A stretch of 64,000 nt of DNA from the IMG/VR virus record IMGVR_UViG_3300021962_000023, positions 1 through 64,000 of that record. The stretch is one strand, 5' to 3'. Origin of the DNA: a virus. Below, piece by piece: positions 30,778 to 39,885 of the stretch. The position numbers and the translations under genes are program-made. How positions within the stretch are numbered: position 1 is the stretch's first letter; every line of letters begins with the position of its first letter. The notes beneath the pieces were generated by a model. It worked only from the letters and a program-made list of their open reading frames with translations, did not search any database and was not told the origin of the DNA.

Positions 30778-33700
30778 TTATTTTCCAAAGATATAACGAA
30801 TACCTAATTGAGCACTCCACACATCAAATACTGATGAATTGTACTGATAAGTATCTCTAGCTAAGATAGTAGAACCATCTGCTAATTTTTGAGTTGCCAT
30901 CTTATAAACTGGTTCACCATTTGTCACAGTTGAGTAGTTTAAGATAGTTGGGATAGTTGCTCTTTGAGAAACACCCCACTCATTATTCAATAAGTTACCA
31001 AAGTTTAAGATATCTGCTCTGATTTGGATAGTGTTCTTTTTACCTTTAACATTCACATAGATATCTTGTACAACCGATAAGTCGAATCTATGTAACATTG
31101 GTAAGAATGAACCATTTCTTTCAGCGTATTGTCCTCTACGGGTAGATAAATACTCATCTTGTCCGATGTAAGAATCAAATGCTGCTTGTTGTTCAGCTTC
31201 AGTATAAGTTCTTGTACCTACTACCAATGGTGCGAATTTGATATCAGAACCTTTGTTTGGTACAAAGATTAACTCATTATTAGAGATTCTATCTCCGTTC
31301 ATATCTCCACCGATTGTGTAAGAGAAAGGAGAACCCTGATTTCCTACATAACCTAATGTGAATGAAGTTGCTCCACCCATACCTTTACCATATTCTAATC
31401 TATATCCTAACAAACCAACTAAACGATTTGGAGATAAGAAATCCGAATTGGATAAAGATAAATCATTATTACCATTGATACTTCTAGCACCTGTCCAAGA
31501 ACCACTAGCGATTGAACCTGCACTCATAAAGTCTTTAGCATCTGAAACTGTCCATGCGAATGAACCGAAAATACCTTTTTGATATGGATATTCTAATTTC
31601 AATGTCAATGAATTGAAACGAGTATTATCTGAATTAGTTAATACGATTGCGTTTGAAACATTACCATTTACTCTAACACCAGCATCAGTTCCTGCATACT
31701 TTGCTCTCTTATCAACTCCTGCGAATACACCAGTTGGAACGCCAAAGTTTGCGTTGTAATAATGAACTGCATTTAAGTTTACATTTTGGATATATTCAGC
31801 CGTACCGATGAAACCAAATGGTAATTTTTGGTCAACTGCGATATTTGATTTCCAAACTTGTGGGAACTTATAGTTCTCTTCAGTAAATGCTAAATCAAAT
31901 GTGGATGGTAAAGTTGGAGTTGATGGAATAAAGTATTTGTTAGGGTCAGCGGTGAAACCATATTTAGCTGCTGCTGAACCACTCACATCGATATATCCTG
32001 TCAATACACCATTGTTACCAACTTGGTTTGAAATGAATACATATGGAGGTCTACCAGTGAAGATACCCGTACCACCTCTAACTTGCGTTTTTCTATCACC
32101 AAATACATCGTGATTAAATCCGAAACGAGGTTCAAAAAGTGTTTGTGTTTTTGGTAACACACCTGTATTAAATCTCAATCCACCTGCGAATGTCATTGCT
32201 GATACCGCTGGATTTTCTAATGCAGTTTGTTCGAATGAAATAACTGCCGCTCTTAAACCAAAAGTAAACTTTAAGTTTTCAGTTGCTTGGAATTCATCTT
32301 GTCCGTAAACATCCAATCTATCAGTTTTCAATGTTTGCATTGGGTCAACTGCTCCTGGTAATGCCGAATAACGGAATTGGAAACGAGCTGGAACTAATGT
32401 AGAAGGTGCTCCACCATTTGCTAATGATTGATTAGCTGCTGTGTAGAAATCATTTAAACTATTGAAGATATAAACACCATTAGATGCTGGGAAGAATAAG
32501 TTATTAGATTGATACTTCTCATAGTTGAAACCAAATGTTAAAGTGTGTTTGTCTGCATACTTTGTTAAGTTGTTTGTAATATGGAAAGTATTGTAATCTA
32601 ACTTATTTCCTGGAGTGAATGGGTCAAAACCCACTGATGTAAGAGTTGTTGCACCATCTTTAATATCAATCGTTGGGAACATTTGAGAACGATACGCTCT
32701 ATCCTCAATCTGCTTGTCATATCCAACGATTAAGTTATTATGTAATGTGTTTGATAATTTAGAGTTCAATTCCAATACATAAGAACGAGTGTTATCCATA
32801 ATAATGTAACCACTATTTTGGAAACTCATTGCTAATGCCGAAGTTGTTCTATTACCAAATCCTGCAGATGTAGAGTTTGAAATATTAATCTCTGCATCAG
32901 AATCATGTTGTACATAACGAGCCGTTAATTTATGCTTATCATTGATGTTCCAATCCATACGAATCAAAAACTTCTTTGATGTATTTGCGTTGGAATATCC
33001 TTCAAACGGACCCGTTGTGTAGTTAAACTTATCTTGCATAAATTTAGATAAGTCCGATAATTGTGTATAAGTTGGTCTACTAACTTGCGAACCTGTCAAT
33101 GGAGAACCTGTTGAAATCCAAGTTGTACCTGGTTCAGTTTTCTCAATTTGTTCGTAGTTACCAAAGATGAATAATTTGTTCTTAATGATTGGTGCACCTA
33201 AACGGAAACCTTGTACCTTCTCATCAAATTTGGATGCCGTTACTTTAGTTCCTCTAGCGTTATCACCTACATATGTAGAACTATTATTTCTTTGTGTTTG
33301 ATATACAGAACCTTCAATTTCGTTTGTACCACTTCGTGTTACTGCATTGATACCTGCGCCAGTAAACCCACTCTGACGAATATCAAAAGGTGCAATATTA
33401 ACCTGAAGTTGCTCAATCGCATCTAAAGAGATTGCCGATGCTCCCGTTCTACCACCTGCCTGTGCAGATGAACCTAAACCGAATCCATTATTGAATTGAG
33501 AACCATCAATTGTAAAATTGTTCAAACGAGAATCTTGTGCTCCGAAAGAGTTTCCGTTTCCGTTTGGATTGTATTTAGTAATACCATCGATTGTTCTTGC
33601 TCCCGTAATTGGAATGTTTTGTAAATCTCTACGAGTAAATTGTTGAGATGCACCTGTTCTTTCTCTCGATATAATATTGTTTCGAGTAGAAACTACAACA

Positions 33701-34047
33701 ACCTCTTTTAAGGTTTTGTTCTCATCAACTAATAAGAAATTCACATTTGATGTAATACCTAATTGAGTATTAACATCTGTAACTTCCTCTTTCTTCGTAC
33801 CAACAAATGTTGCTTGAATTGTGTAAGGTCCTCCTACTCTAACAGCAGGTAACACATAACTACCCAACTTATTGGTAGATGTAGAATACTTCGTACCAGT
33901 TGGAGTGTGTACTGCTTGGATTGTTGCTCCAACCAACACTTCGTTTTTCTCATTCTTTACAACACCTGAAATTGAGGAAGTGGTTACTTGTCCAAATCCT
34001 ACAAAAGCAGATACTGAAAGGAGAAGCGATAAAATCACTTTTTTCAT
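30778..34047 (-). CDS. TonB-dependent outer-membrane receptor, Oar-like
   Basis: 1089 residues, complete. Signal peptide 1-19; carboxypeptidase-regulatory-like beta domain about 21-105; Ton-box-like LKEVVVVST near 113; plug with TGAGINAVTRSGTNEIEGSV and PFDIRQSGF; then a 22-strand-type barrel with aromatic turns, ending QLGIRYIFGK. This arrangement is that of Oar/SusC-type transporters. Promoter is not clear upstream; a terminator (34087-34118) precedes it, so read-through or a weak promoter is likely. A phage-encoded TonB receptor is very unusual. Confidence 0.9.
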   Translation of the reverse strand: MKKVILSLLLSVSAFVGFGQVTTSSISGVVKNEKNEVLVGATIQAVHTPTGTKYSTSTNKLGSYVLPAVRVGGPYTIQATFVGTKKEEVTDVNTQLGITSNVNFLLVDENKTLKEVVVVSTRNNIISRERTGASQQFTRRDLQNIPITGARTIDGITKYNPNGNGNSFGAQDSRLNNFTIDGSQFNNGFGLGSSAQAGGRTGASAISLDAIEQLQVNIAPFDIRQSGFTGAGINAVTRSGTNEIEGSVYQTQRNNSSTYVGDNARGTKVTASKFDEKVQGFRLGAPIIKNKLFIFGNYEQIEKTEPGTTWISTGSPLTGSQVSRPTYTQLSDLSKFMQDKFNYTTGPFEGYSNANTSKKFLIRMDWNINDKHKLTARYVQHDSDAEINISNSTSAGFGNRTTSALAMSFQNSGYIIMDNTRSYVLELNSKLSNTLHNNLIVGYDKQIEDRAYRSQMFPTIDIKDGATTLTSVGFDPFTPGNKLDYNTFHITNNLTKYADKHTLTFGFNYEKYQSNNLFFPASNGVYIFNSLNDFYTAANQSLANGGAPSTLVPARFQFRYSALPGAVDPMQTLKTDRLDVYGQDEFQATENLKFTFGLRAAVISFEQTALENPAVSAMTFAGGLRFNTGVLPKTQTLFEPRFGFNHDVFGDRKTQVRGGTGIFTGRPPYVFISNQVGNNGVLTGYIDVSGSAAAKYGFTADPNKYFIPSTPTLPSTFDLAFTEENYKFPQVWKSNIAVDQKLPFGFIGTAEYIQNVNLNAVHYYNANFGVPTGVFAGVDKRAKYAGTDAGVRVNGNVSNAIVLTNSDNTRFNSLTLKLEYPYQKGIFGSFAWTVSDAKDFMSAGSIASGSWTGARSINGNNDLSLSNSDFLSPNRLVGLLGYRLEYGKGMGGATSFTLGYVGNQGSPFSYTIGGDMNGDRISNNELIFVPNKGSDIKFAPLVVGTRTYTEAEQQAAFDSYIGQDEYLSTRRGQYAERNGSFLPMLHRFDLSVVQDIYVNVKGKKNTIQIRADILNFGNLLNNEWGVSQRATIPTILNYSTVTNGEPVYKMATQKLADGSTILARDTYQYNSSVFDVWSAQLGIRYIFGK

Positions 34048-34086
34048 ACTTGTTTTGTTTTTGTTAAAAAATTGTTTTAATTGTTA

Positions 34087-34118
34087 AAATAAAAAAGGGG
34101 TACACTTTCATGTACCCC
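34087..34118 (-). terminator. intrinsic terminator
   Basis: GGGGTACA and TGTACCCC form an 8-bp stem (34097-34104 with 34111-34118) with TTTTTTATTTT on the minus strand. It ends the histone-like gene. Confidence 0.85.
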
Positions 34119-34128
34119 ACTGGGTTTA

Positions 34129-34299
34129 CTACTTCGATTCCTCAACAGATGCCTGTCTATAATCCGTAACTAATTTTTTTAAGTCACCGATTGCCGTTCG
34201 AGCGTTCTTTTGAGATACTTTTGTTGTCTTGTTGTGTTCTTCCACAAATGTGTTCCATAATTTACTCATCTGTTCGAACAATTCTTGCTTTTTAGCCAT
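34129..34299 (-). CDS. histone-H1-like (Hc1-like) small protein
   Basis: 56 residues: MAKKQELFEQMSKLWNTFVE, then VSQKNARTAIGDLKKLVTDY. The pattern of a helical pair with the RxxIxxLKKL-type region resembles the Bacteroidetes Hc1-like nucleoid proteins. It could coat phage or host DNA. Own promoter (34320-34351) and terminator, so a monocistronic unit. Confidence 0.65.
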   Translation of the reverse strand: MAKKQELFEQMSKLWNTFVEEHNKTTKVSQKNARTAIGDLKKLVTDYRQASVEESK

Positions 34300-34319
34300 A
34301 ATTTAAAATTTTAATTAAA

Positions 34320-34351
34320 CAAATATAAGGAAACTTTTTTACATTTCCAAA
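34320..34351 (-). promoter_or_regulatory. promoter of histone-like gene
   Basis: -33 TTTGG and -7 TATATTTG on the minus strand, 20 bases apart. It abuts the stop of the upstream gene. Confidence 0.7.
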
Positions 34352-34552
34352 TTATCTTCCTCTTCTTCTACGAAGTTCCATTTCTTTTAGATAGTGAGCC
34401 TTCCAATGGTATTCAACTGAAATAGGTCCATTTTGAAACTTATTCAAATCGTATTTCCATACACATCTTGAATCTTCATCTTCGAATACATATTCAAATT
34501 TTTTCCGATTTTCCGGTTTACTATTGTTTTCTTTAGTTACTTTTAGTGCCAT
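34352..34552 (-). CDS. small basic hypothetical protein
   Basis: 66 residues ending ELRRRRGR, beginning MALKVTKENN. It has one acidic segment (FEYVFEDEDSRCVWKYDLN) and a basic end, suggesting nucleic-acid contact. No family recognised. The promoter at 34559-34589 lies directly upstream. Confidence 0.5.
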   Translation of the reverse strand: MALKVTKENNSKPENRKKFEYVFEDEDSRCVWKYDLNKFQNGPISVEYHWKAHYLKEMELRRRRGR

Positions 34553-34558
34553 ATTTTA

Positions 34559-34589
34559 CAAATATACAAAAAATATTTATATTTGCCAA
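34559..34589 (-). promoter_or_regulatory. promoter of the 66-residue gene
   Basis: -33 TTGG and -7 TATATTTG on the minus strand, overlapping the 3' end of the GHMP kinase gene. Confidence 0.65.
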
Positions 34590-35605
34590 GTCCTTAACCC
34601 AAATTTATTAAAAGTAAATGGCTGATTGTATCCAATTTTTAATTTATCCAATTCTTTTATTACTTCATATTTTGTATTATTCGGGCAATAAAAGAAAATA
34701 AACCCACCACCACCTGCTCCACTTATTTTACCACCGGTAGCCCCATGTTTAAGTGCGGTATTGTATAATTTTTGAATTTCTGATGTTGTTATTCCACTAG
34801 CTAATTGAGTTTTTTGTTTGAATCCGTAATCCAATACCTCACCCAACTCTTCTATCTTTCCTCTAATTAAACAATCCTTTATAAGTTTTGCTTGTTCTAC
34901 CAATCCATGCAGAGATAGTAACGATGTCTTATTATCCTCTTCGATTTTCTTAACTTGTTCTTCCAATACATCCGAGCTCTTTCGGGTGAAATTTGTAAAA
35001 TAAAGAACGATATTGTTTTCCAATTCATCTTGTACTTTATCTTTTATACGAAGTGGATTAACTATCACATCATCTCCCTTAAACTCCATATAATTCCATC
35101 CACCAAATGCGGCAGCATATTGGTCTTGCTTTCCACCATTCTCTTTCAATTCATTTCTTTCGATTTGAACTGCCATATCAGCAATATCATATTCTCCTAA
35201 AGGTAAATTGAATAATTCCATATAAACACCTATAATCGAAACTATAAGAGTTGATGATGTTCCCAGTCCACTACCCGTTGGTACATCTTGATATGAAACT
35301 ATATCACAACCAAATGGTTCTATTTTAAATCGTTTACAAATGTGATTATGAGTTGCTTTAAAGAGTTTTAATCCATATGAACAATCTAACTCACTACTGA
35401 AATCGTGCTCTTCAAATTCATCCTTATTTACCCACTTAAATGTAATTTTAGTATCATCTCTTAATTCTAAAGATGTGTGTGTAAATAAACGAATAGTTGT
35501 ATTGATTACTGCTCCAGTATGATTTTTTGTATAAGATGGCATATCAGTACCACCACCACCAAAACTAATCCTGAACGGAACTTTGCTCCTGTAAATTTTC
35601 TTCAT
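34577..35605 (-). CDS. GHMP kinase, heptose-7-phosphate kinase-like
   Basis: 342 residues from MKKIYRSKVPFRIS (35605); upstream starts at 35620 and 35629 are possible but deeper in the neighbouring gene. The RISFGGGGTD loop, the ATP loop PTGSGLGTSSTLIVS and the C-terminal GGKISGAGGGGFIFF define a GHMP kinase, closest in pattern to HddA (D-glycero-D-manno-heptose-7-phosphate 1-kinase). With the cytidylyltransferase and HAD genes it could supply an activated heptose for glycan transfer. Confidence 0.8.
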   Translation of the reverse strand: MKKIYRSKVPFRISFGGGGTDMPSYTKNHTGAVINTTIRLFTHTSLELRDDTKITFKWVNKDEFEEHDFSSELDCSYGLKLFKATHNHICKRFKIEPFGCDIVSYQDVPTGSGLGTSSTLIVSIIGVYMELFNLPLGEYDIADMAVQIERNELKENGGKQDQYAAAFGGWNYMEFKGDDVIVNPLRIKDKVQDELENNIVLYFTNFTRKSSDVLEEQVKKIEEDNKTSLLSLHGLVEQAKLIKDCLIRGKIEELGEVLDYGFKQKTQLASGITTSEIQKLYNTALKHGATGGKISGAGGGGFIFFYCPNNTKYEVIKELDKLKIGYNQPFTFNKFGLRTWQI

Positions 35606-36158
35606 CCTCTGGGTTTCCATTTTCTGCATACCAATTTTTTACATTTCGTTCTCCAACTAATAAGAAGAAGCAATTATAACACAATGCTCTAATGTTTTCT
35701 AATTTTCTATTATTAAGATTACCATCTAAAAAATCAATCAATAGTGGCATTTTTCCATCAGTAACTCTTTCTTCGCTGAATCCACAACTTGAACATACTT
35801 TTGGTAGGTATCCACTATCAAACAATTTGTTTTTGAATTTGAATAGAGGATATTTTAAATGCTTTCCTGCAATTAAATCATCGATGTGATATTTTTTGTT
35901 TTTGATTTTTTTGGCTCTCTCAATACCAATACCATATGGATTTTTTAAATCTTCAAAAATACCATAAAGTTTAGCATATTTCTTATAAGTGTTATAAGAG
36001 ATACCCAATGTTCGGGCTGCTTCGAATGCTGAACGTGATTTTTCTTGTGCCGCTTTTATTTGTGATTCTAATATAGGTTTGGCACCCAACCCTCTTTTTG
36101 TAATTCTACTTGTTTCTTCAATGTTTGGGAAGAATCCTTCCACTTCTTCGTTTTCCAT
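35565..36158 (-). CDS. HNH-like zinc protein with helix-turn-helix
   Basis: 197 residues. An N-terminal HTH-like region has AARTLGISYNTYKKYAKLYG. The C-terminal part has VCSSCGF and LENIRALCYNCFFL, two CxxC pairs around LLIDFLDGN, in the layout of HNH endonucleases but without a clear His-Asn-His core. It may be a degenerate homing nuclease or a DNA-binding protein. It overlaps the GHMP kinase start. Confidence 0.6.
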   Translation of the reverse strand: MENEEVEGFFPNIEETSRITKRGLGAKPILESQIKAAQEKSRSAFEAARTLGISYNTYKKYAKLYGIFEDLKNPYGIGIERAKKIKNKKYHIDDLIAGKHLKYPLFKFKNKLFDSGYLPKVCSSCGFSEERVTDGKMPLLIDFLDGNLNNRKLENIRALCYNCFFLLVGERNVKNWYAENGNPEDEENLQEQSSVQD

Positions 36159-36191
36159 ACTAATAACTATTTGATTATACTAATAAGTATA

Positions 36192-36989
36192 TCAAATTAT
36201 TTTTATAGAACCATTTTTGGAAATAAATTTATTTGAAATTAGATATTTTAAAACAATATTTGCTATTTGTATATTACCATTTATACCGGCATGCCCATCT
36301 ATTTTAATCTTTAATTCATCGTTAATTGTCAAATTATTAATAGTGAACCATCTAGCCATCTGAACATTATCAAAATTAACAAAATTAAAATCGTGTTTCA
36401 AATTATTTGTTTGTAAAAATTCTTCAAAAAAAGTATTATCGATTAATATTACATTTGCATTTTTATATTTTAAAAAATACATCAATCCTAAAAAATTATT
36501 CATACTTTTTTTATATTCAAAATCAGTATTTATAAAATTATAAAAATACGATTCTAATTCTTTGTGAATTTTTTTTAAATCACCAATATCATATCCGGCT
36601 GCCACATCTGTCATATCGGTAGTGGGTTCTTTTATAGTTCCCCAAGTAACATTCATCAACCTATCCAATTGATTACAATATACTTCTTCTCTCCACATTG
36701 GTGGTAATTCTAATATAAAAAGAGTTTCGGAAATTGTTGATTGGTTATCATAGACATATTGATATGTTTTTCTAATTAATCTATTCATAGAGCCGCCCGA
36801 TGTGGCTTCATTATGAACACTCATTGATAATTCTTTACCTAATATATTTGGATATGCATATTGAATATAATCATCATCCAATTTGATTCCCAATATTTCT
36901 GAATATTTTTTTCTGATATATTCAAAATTAAGTCCACCTGCTCCGGTAAAACTACATCCATTTGCATATATTTTTCTAAAATAATTCAT
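36192..36989 (-). CDS. SGNH-like hydrolase 2
   Basis: 265 residues. NGCSFTGAGG near the start carries the Ser of block I, and KIDGHAGINGNIQIANIVLKYL near the end has the Asp-x-x-His of block V. Middle segment ELPPMWREE. Similar to the 23607 and 57340 proteins. Likely sugar O-acyl esterase or transferase. It overlaps the APS-kinase-like gene by 1 base. Confidence 0.6.
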   Translation of the reverse strand: MNYFRKIYANGCSFTGAGGLNFEYIRKKYSEILGIKLDDDYIQYAYPNILGKELSMSVHNEATSGGSMNRLIRKTYQYVYDNQSTISETLFILELPPMWREEVYCNQLDRLMNVTWGTIKEPTTDMTDVAAGYDIGDLKKIHKELESYFYNFINTDFEYKKSMNNFLGLMYFLKYKNANVILIDNTFFEEFLQTNNLKHDFNFVNFDNVQMARWFTINNLTINDELKIKIDGHAGINGNIQIANIVLKYLISNKFISKNGSIKII

Positions 36990-37375
36990 TAAATTAAAAC
37001 TTTGATTAATTTAGAAAAAGTAGAATCAATATTATCGGATGTATCCAAGTCTATAAAAAATTCAGTAGGTGGTTCGTAATCAGTTACGACTCTATCGGTT
37101 CTCATTTTTTTAGTATGACAATATATTTCCTGAACTTTACATTCCGATTTAAATTTTTCTCTAAAAGTTCTATTTGGAAAAATATAAGTAATGACCACAT
37201 CGATACCACAACTATCTAAATACCGTGCAACATCTAATGGATTATCGGTTTGTCCCTCATCTATGTGAAACACCGATTTTCTCCAATTTTTTTTATCAGT
37301 TTGTAACCAAAATTGTAATTTTTTACCCAAAGTGGTTTTACCACTACCCGGCTGACCTGTAAAAAGGTATATCAT
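36989..37375 (-). CDS. APS-kinase-like P-loop kinase
   Basis: 128 residues. Walker A GQPGSGKTTLGKKL at 7-20 and HIDEGQTDNPLDVARYLDSC resemble adenylylsulfate kinase (APS kinase) but it is short, and no sulfurylase is present. It could phosphorylate a sugar or nucleotide. Sits between the SGNH and HAD genes. Confidence 0.7.
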   Translation of the reverse strand: MIYLFTGQPGSGKTTLGKKLQFWLQTDKKNWRKSVFHIDEGQTDNPLDVARYLDSCGIDVVITYIFPNRTFREKFKSECKVQEIYCHTKKMRTDRVVTDYEPPTEFFIDLDTSDNIDSTFSKLIKVLI

Positions 37376-37378
37376 AAC

Positions 37379-38224
37379 TTATTTGTTTTTTAATGCAAAT
37401 TGTGCTGCTTTAAATGCTGGTTTATCTTTTTCGTATCCTAATGCTGTTTTTATTTTAATCATTTTACCCGTTTCTGGGTTTTTAATTTTCTTATCCAAAT
37501 CCTTTGGTAATAGAGATTTTAAACTCATATCATTACCTTTTACCGATTTTGGTTTAGTTACTTCCTTATCTTTTTGTTTAGAGGTTGTATCATTTTTTTG
37601 TTTAGGTGGATTTGGTATACCATGCTGAACATGTCTTACTTTCAATGATACTTCTGGATATTTTTTAGAAAGAGCTTTTACTGCTGAAATGTTTTTGTGA
37701 GAATCATCTATAAAAAACACATCGTTTACTCCACTTTTGATTTTACTTTCAATCCAATCAGCTTTCTTTTGTGGGTCAGAATCAGCTAATGCTACTACAT
37801 ATAATTTATCTAATCCTATATCAGATAAATAATCTTTGATTGGTTTATATGCGGCTCTAGCTGTTAATATTACGATTTCCGAACCACCTACTCTTACTAT
37901 ATTTTTAAGTAATCTTGTAACACCCTTAATCTCTTGTGGTTGTTTTACTTTTTCAAAATCAGAAAAATCAAATTGGTCACCTTCTTTTGGTTCATATATT
38001 GCATATTCGCCAGGTGTTAATGTTGATTTCTTACCATCTTTATGAGTAATGTATATGTTTGATTTTGTTTTAACTAATGTATCATCAAAATCAAATATTC
38101 TTAATTTCTTTTCACCAGCTTCTTGCAATGAGTTGAATGCAAAAGCGTTCATATTGGAATATACTTTTCCAAATTCTACTTTCATTCCATTCCACATTCC
38201 TGATGTTGCTGATTTTGAAAACAT
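37379..38224 (-). CDS. HAD phosphatase with NPxTGKMIK C-terminal tag
   Basis: 281 residues. RIFDFDDTLVKT has the nucleophile Asp45; LTARAAYKP and FIDDSHKNI are motifs II and IV. NSLQEAG near 31-37 also offers an L-x-E-A site. The tail (KNPETGKMIKIKTALGY) matches the C-terminal block of the DUF3293 gene at 7189. It overlaps the Ntn-type gene by 1 base. Substrate unknown. Confidence 0.75.
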   Translation of the reverse strand: MFSKSATSGMWNGMKVEFGKVYSNMNAFAFNSLQEAGEKKLRIFDFDDTLVKTKSNIYITHKDGKKSTLTPGEYAIYEPKEGDQFDFSDFEKVKQPQEIKGVTRLLKNIVRVGGSEIVILTARAAYKPIKDYLSDIGLDKLYVVALADSDPQKKADWIESKIKSGVNDVFFIDDSHKNISAVKALSKKYPEVSLKVRHVQHGIPNPPKQKNDTTSKQKDKEVTKPKSVKGNDMSLKSLLPKDLDKKIKNPETGKMIKIKTALGYEKDKPAFKAAQFALKNK

Positions 38225-39045
38225 TATTCTTCTATTATTTCTATTTTAATTTTAGGAACATATCCATCTGGTAATTGTGAATTTATTCCTTTAAATTCTT
38301 TAACCTTATCTTTAAAGTAAGTAATTTGTAATATTTTATCAGTCAAATTCATTACTGTTTGAGATGATGTGGACATTTCAGCCGTATCTCTTTTCATATT
38401 CAGTTGTGGTCTTTTTGGAAAAAACTCTTTTCTCATAGCTTGTGCTATTTCTTTCCAATCCTCCACTTTATCAACTGATTTTTCTGCTGATATTTTTCTC
38501 ATTTGAGATGAAAGGTATTTCTCGCCATGCGTATATCCTGCATCGGTAAACATATGTCCGTGATTTGTTCTAACTACTGCTGATTCGGTATTTTGTATTT
38601 GGATATCCGGTTTGTGCTTTGATGTAGTTTCAATACTAACCATATGTTTCGGAGATGATATAAATGTATGTCCTTTTAAAGATAATCCACTTTTCCCCTT
38701 ATATGTTATTGCCGCTTTTATTGCTTGTTTTAATGTTGGTTGTTTGATGATGTTTCTCATTTTATCACCATCTGGTCCGGGCTTACCACCTTTTTTTACA
38801 ATTTTATGTTCTGCCTCATCGTGTCCTACTAATAGAGCGGAATTCACAACACCAATACCATTTTCATTTAACCCCTCACTCCAATCGGTTATAGTATCGT
38901 GTAAATATGCTACTTCAATTCCATCCATTACAGTATGTATAATTTCTAAAGTTGGTTGATATGCCCTATCTCTATTTTTTGCTAAGATAAATTTATCATT
39001 AATTTCTTTAGATACAATAATACATTCTTGTAGAATCTTAGCCAT
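38224..39045 (-). CDS. Ntn-hydrolase/NRDE-like protein
   Basis: 273 residues. LAKNRDRAY near 22-30 and later VVRTNHGHMFTDAGYTHGEK are reminiscent of the NRDE (Tango2) or C45-type Ntn-hydrolase family. No classical N-terminal Cys/Ser nucleophile is obvious, although Cys8 is close. It overlaps by 8 bases the TM/coiled-coil gene upstream. Function unknown. Confidence 0.6.
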   Translation of the reverse strand: MAKILQECIIVSKEINDKFILAKNRDRAYQPTLEIIHTVMDGIEVAYLHDTITDWSEGLNENGIGVVNSALLVGHDEAEHKIVKKGGKPGPDGDKMRNIIKQPTLKQAIKAAITYKGKSGLSLKGHTFISSPKHMVSIETTSKHKPDIQIQNTESAVVRTNHGHMFTDAGYTHGEKYLSSQMRKISAEKSVDKVEDWKEIAQAMRKEFFPKRPQLNMKRDTAEMSTSSQTVMNLTDKILQITYFKDKVKEFKGINSQLPDGYVPKIKIEIIEE

Positions 39046-39355
39046 TTAATGTTTGTTTCTTTGATACTTTCGTTTTCTTATTAAGTTCTTCGTTTTCTCT
39101 GGTAAGATATTCTACTTTAACAGTTAATGCGGCTACTTCCTTTGTTAAGGATAATACCATATTACGAAGTTCATCCTTTTCTTTTGCGGCGGATTCTAAT
39201 AATGCTTCTAATTTTGCAATTCTATCTTTACAATCATGCCTAATGAAATCTTCATCTCTCTCTTTAGCCATTGCTCTCTTTTCGTAATATCTCCAAGCAC
39301 CAGTTCCGCCTAATACTGTTACTAGCGTTATTAAAACTGTATACAAATTATCCAT
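39038..39355 (-). CDS. TM plus coiled-coil protein
   Basis: 105 residues. One TM helix (LYTVLITLVTVLGGTGAWRY) followed by a long heptad-type helix (KERDEDFIRHDC, KDELRNMVLSLTKEVAALTV). This layout is typical of inner-membrane spanins or virion-associated proteins. Could be a spanin-like lysis protein. Confidence 0.55.
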   Translation of the reverse strand: MDNLYTVLITLVTVLGGTGAWRYYEKRAMAKERDEDFIRHDCKDRIAKLEALLESAAKEKDELRNMVLSLTKEVAALTVKVEYLTRENEELNKKTKVSKKQTLNG

Positions 39356-39360
39356 TGATT

Positions 39361-39885
39361 TTATTTTTTATTTATTTCTTTACCAGCTTTAACTGCATCT
39401 TTATATGCTTGAGAATTTTTAGGTGAAGGTTTTTCACCTCTAGCTCTCTTAGCTCTGATATTTGCCCACAATCCAGGTCCTTCCTCTTTTACAGGTTCCT
39501 TTTCACCATCATCGCCATCCATTGCATCATGTACCGAATTTAATTGGTCTACTGCTAATGTGATTTGTGAATACATCCAAGAGTCTAAAGTTTGTCCTTC
39601 TTGCATTCTTTTTGCAATCATACCAGCGTAATCTCCAATTCTTTCGAGTTGTCCCATTGTCATTTCGTTCAAACCTGATAGAGTTTCTTCTGGTGAAGAT
39701 TCATCACCTTCTTGCATTTTATGCTTCAACAATTCTGTCATTTTGTTGAATATTTGCTCTCCTCCATTTTTCCCTAAACGATACGCACCGCCTAACTTCT
39801 CATACACCTTAATCTTATTGGACATTGGCATATTTTTTTCATTTACTGCTTTCCAAGCTTTAGGATTGGTTACTTCAAATTTCAT
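39361..39885 (-). CDS. hypothetical phage protein with GLWANIRAKRARGE motif
   Basis: 174 residues, helical, acidic centre (HDAMDGDDGEKEP), then GPGLWANIRAKRARGEKPSP. Proteins with a similar GLWANI-x-x-KR motif at the end occur in other phages, in unknown roles, perhaps virion. No signal peptide. It overlaps the SGNH gene upstream by 4 bases. Confidence 0.55.
   Translation of the reverse strand: MKFEVTNPKAWKAVNEKNMPMSNKIKVYEKLGGAYRLGKNGGEQIFNKMTELLKHKMQEGDESSPEETLSGLNEMTMGQLERIGDYAGMIAKRMQEGQTLDSWMYSQITLAVDQLNSVHDAMDGDDGEKEPVKEEGPGLWANIRAKRARGEKPSPKNSQAYKDAVKAGKEINKK

Noticed and set aside
30778-34047. Host contamination or chromosomal origin of the TonB receptor and groEL region
   Set aside because: Promoter type, strand bias, base composition and small phage-type neighbours are continuous with the rest; still worth confirming with reads.
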